Part shown: positions 4,851 to 6,088 of the stretch, piece after piece | Layout: every line of letters begins with the position of its first letter | Numbering within the stretch: position 1 is the first letter of the stretch | DNA from: Deltaproteobacteria bacterium | GTDB lineage: Bacteria; Desulfobacterota; Binatia; DP-6 | DNA: 6,088 bases | Direction of reading: 5' to 3' | Assembly (NCBI GenBank): GCA_005879205.1 | Contig: VBLD01000206.1 | Coordinates: forward strand, 1 to 6,088 | Position numbers and translations under genes: made by a program | The notes under the pieces: model-generated | Database searches by the model: none | What the model saw: only the letters and a program-made list of their open reading frames with translations | What the model was told of the DNA's origin: nothing

Positions 4851-6088
<1,238 letters not shown>

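Overview
The window is GC-rich throughout, and its codons strongly prefer G or C at the third position. This suits a GC-rich soil or groundwater bacterium, such as a deltaproteobacterial, Methylomirabilota/Rokubacteria-like or similar lineage. No marker gene is present that would settle the taxon. No tRNA, rRNA, CRISPR array or insertion sequence was seen.

Left edge (1-721, + strand): the C-terminal tail of an unidentified protein (stop at 151) overlaps the start of a complete yjbQ-family gene (105-497). A good hairpin terminator lies at 673-700. The only genes supported on the + strand are these two.

Middle (722-3267, - strand): reading from right to left there is a LexA/UmuD-type S24 peptidase-domain protein with no DNA-binding domain (3226-2561). 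Next comes a 12-helix TetA-like MFS exporter (2499-1279), and then a 138-residue conserved hypothetical protein with an HTH-like segment (1138-722). The sequence GCGAAGAT occurs three times in the window, and all three copies are in the two short non-coding gaps before the S24 and MFS genes.

Right (3268-6088, - strand): a sigma-54 activator of the NtrC response-regulator class (4851 to beyond the window edge) is followed by a 152-bp intergenic region. That region contains three helically phased TGCAGCG repeats and a near-consensus -24/-12 promoter (TGGCAAG-N4-TTGCT). The promoter leads a tight operon: a 35-residue single-helix membrane peptide with a glycine zipper, an XRE-type HTH protein, an unrecognised 108-residue protein and a FixJ/NarL-type response regulator. 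The last three genes are joined by an ATGA overlap and a 1-nt gap.

Inference: the window holds a regulatory cascade in which the upstream activator, with sigma-54 RNA polymerase, switches on a small membrane peptide together with two further DNA-binding regulators. A palindrome lies exactly over the promoter and could be a site for feedback repression. No histidine kinase for either response regulator is visible. The S24 and MFS genes may be read through from this operon or controlled separately through the GCGAAGAT boxes. The most unusual material is the sigma-54-driven micropeptide operon and the HTH-less S24 protein.
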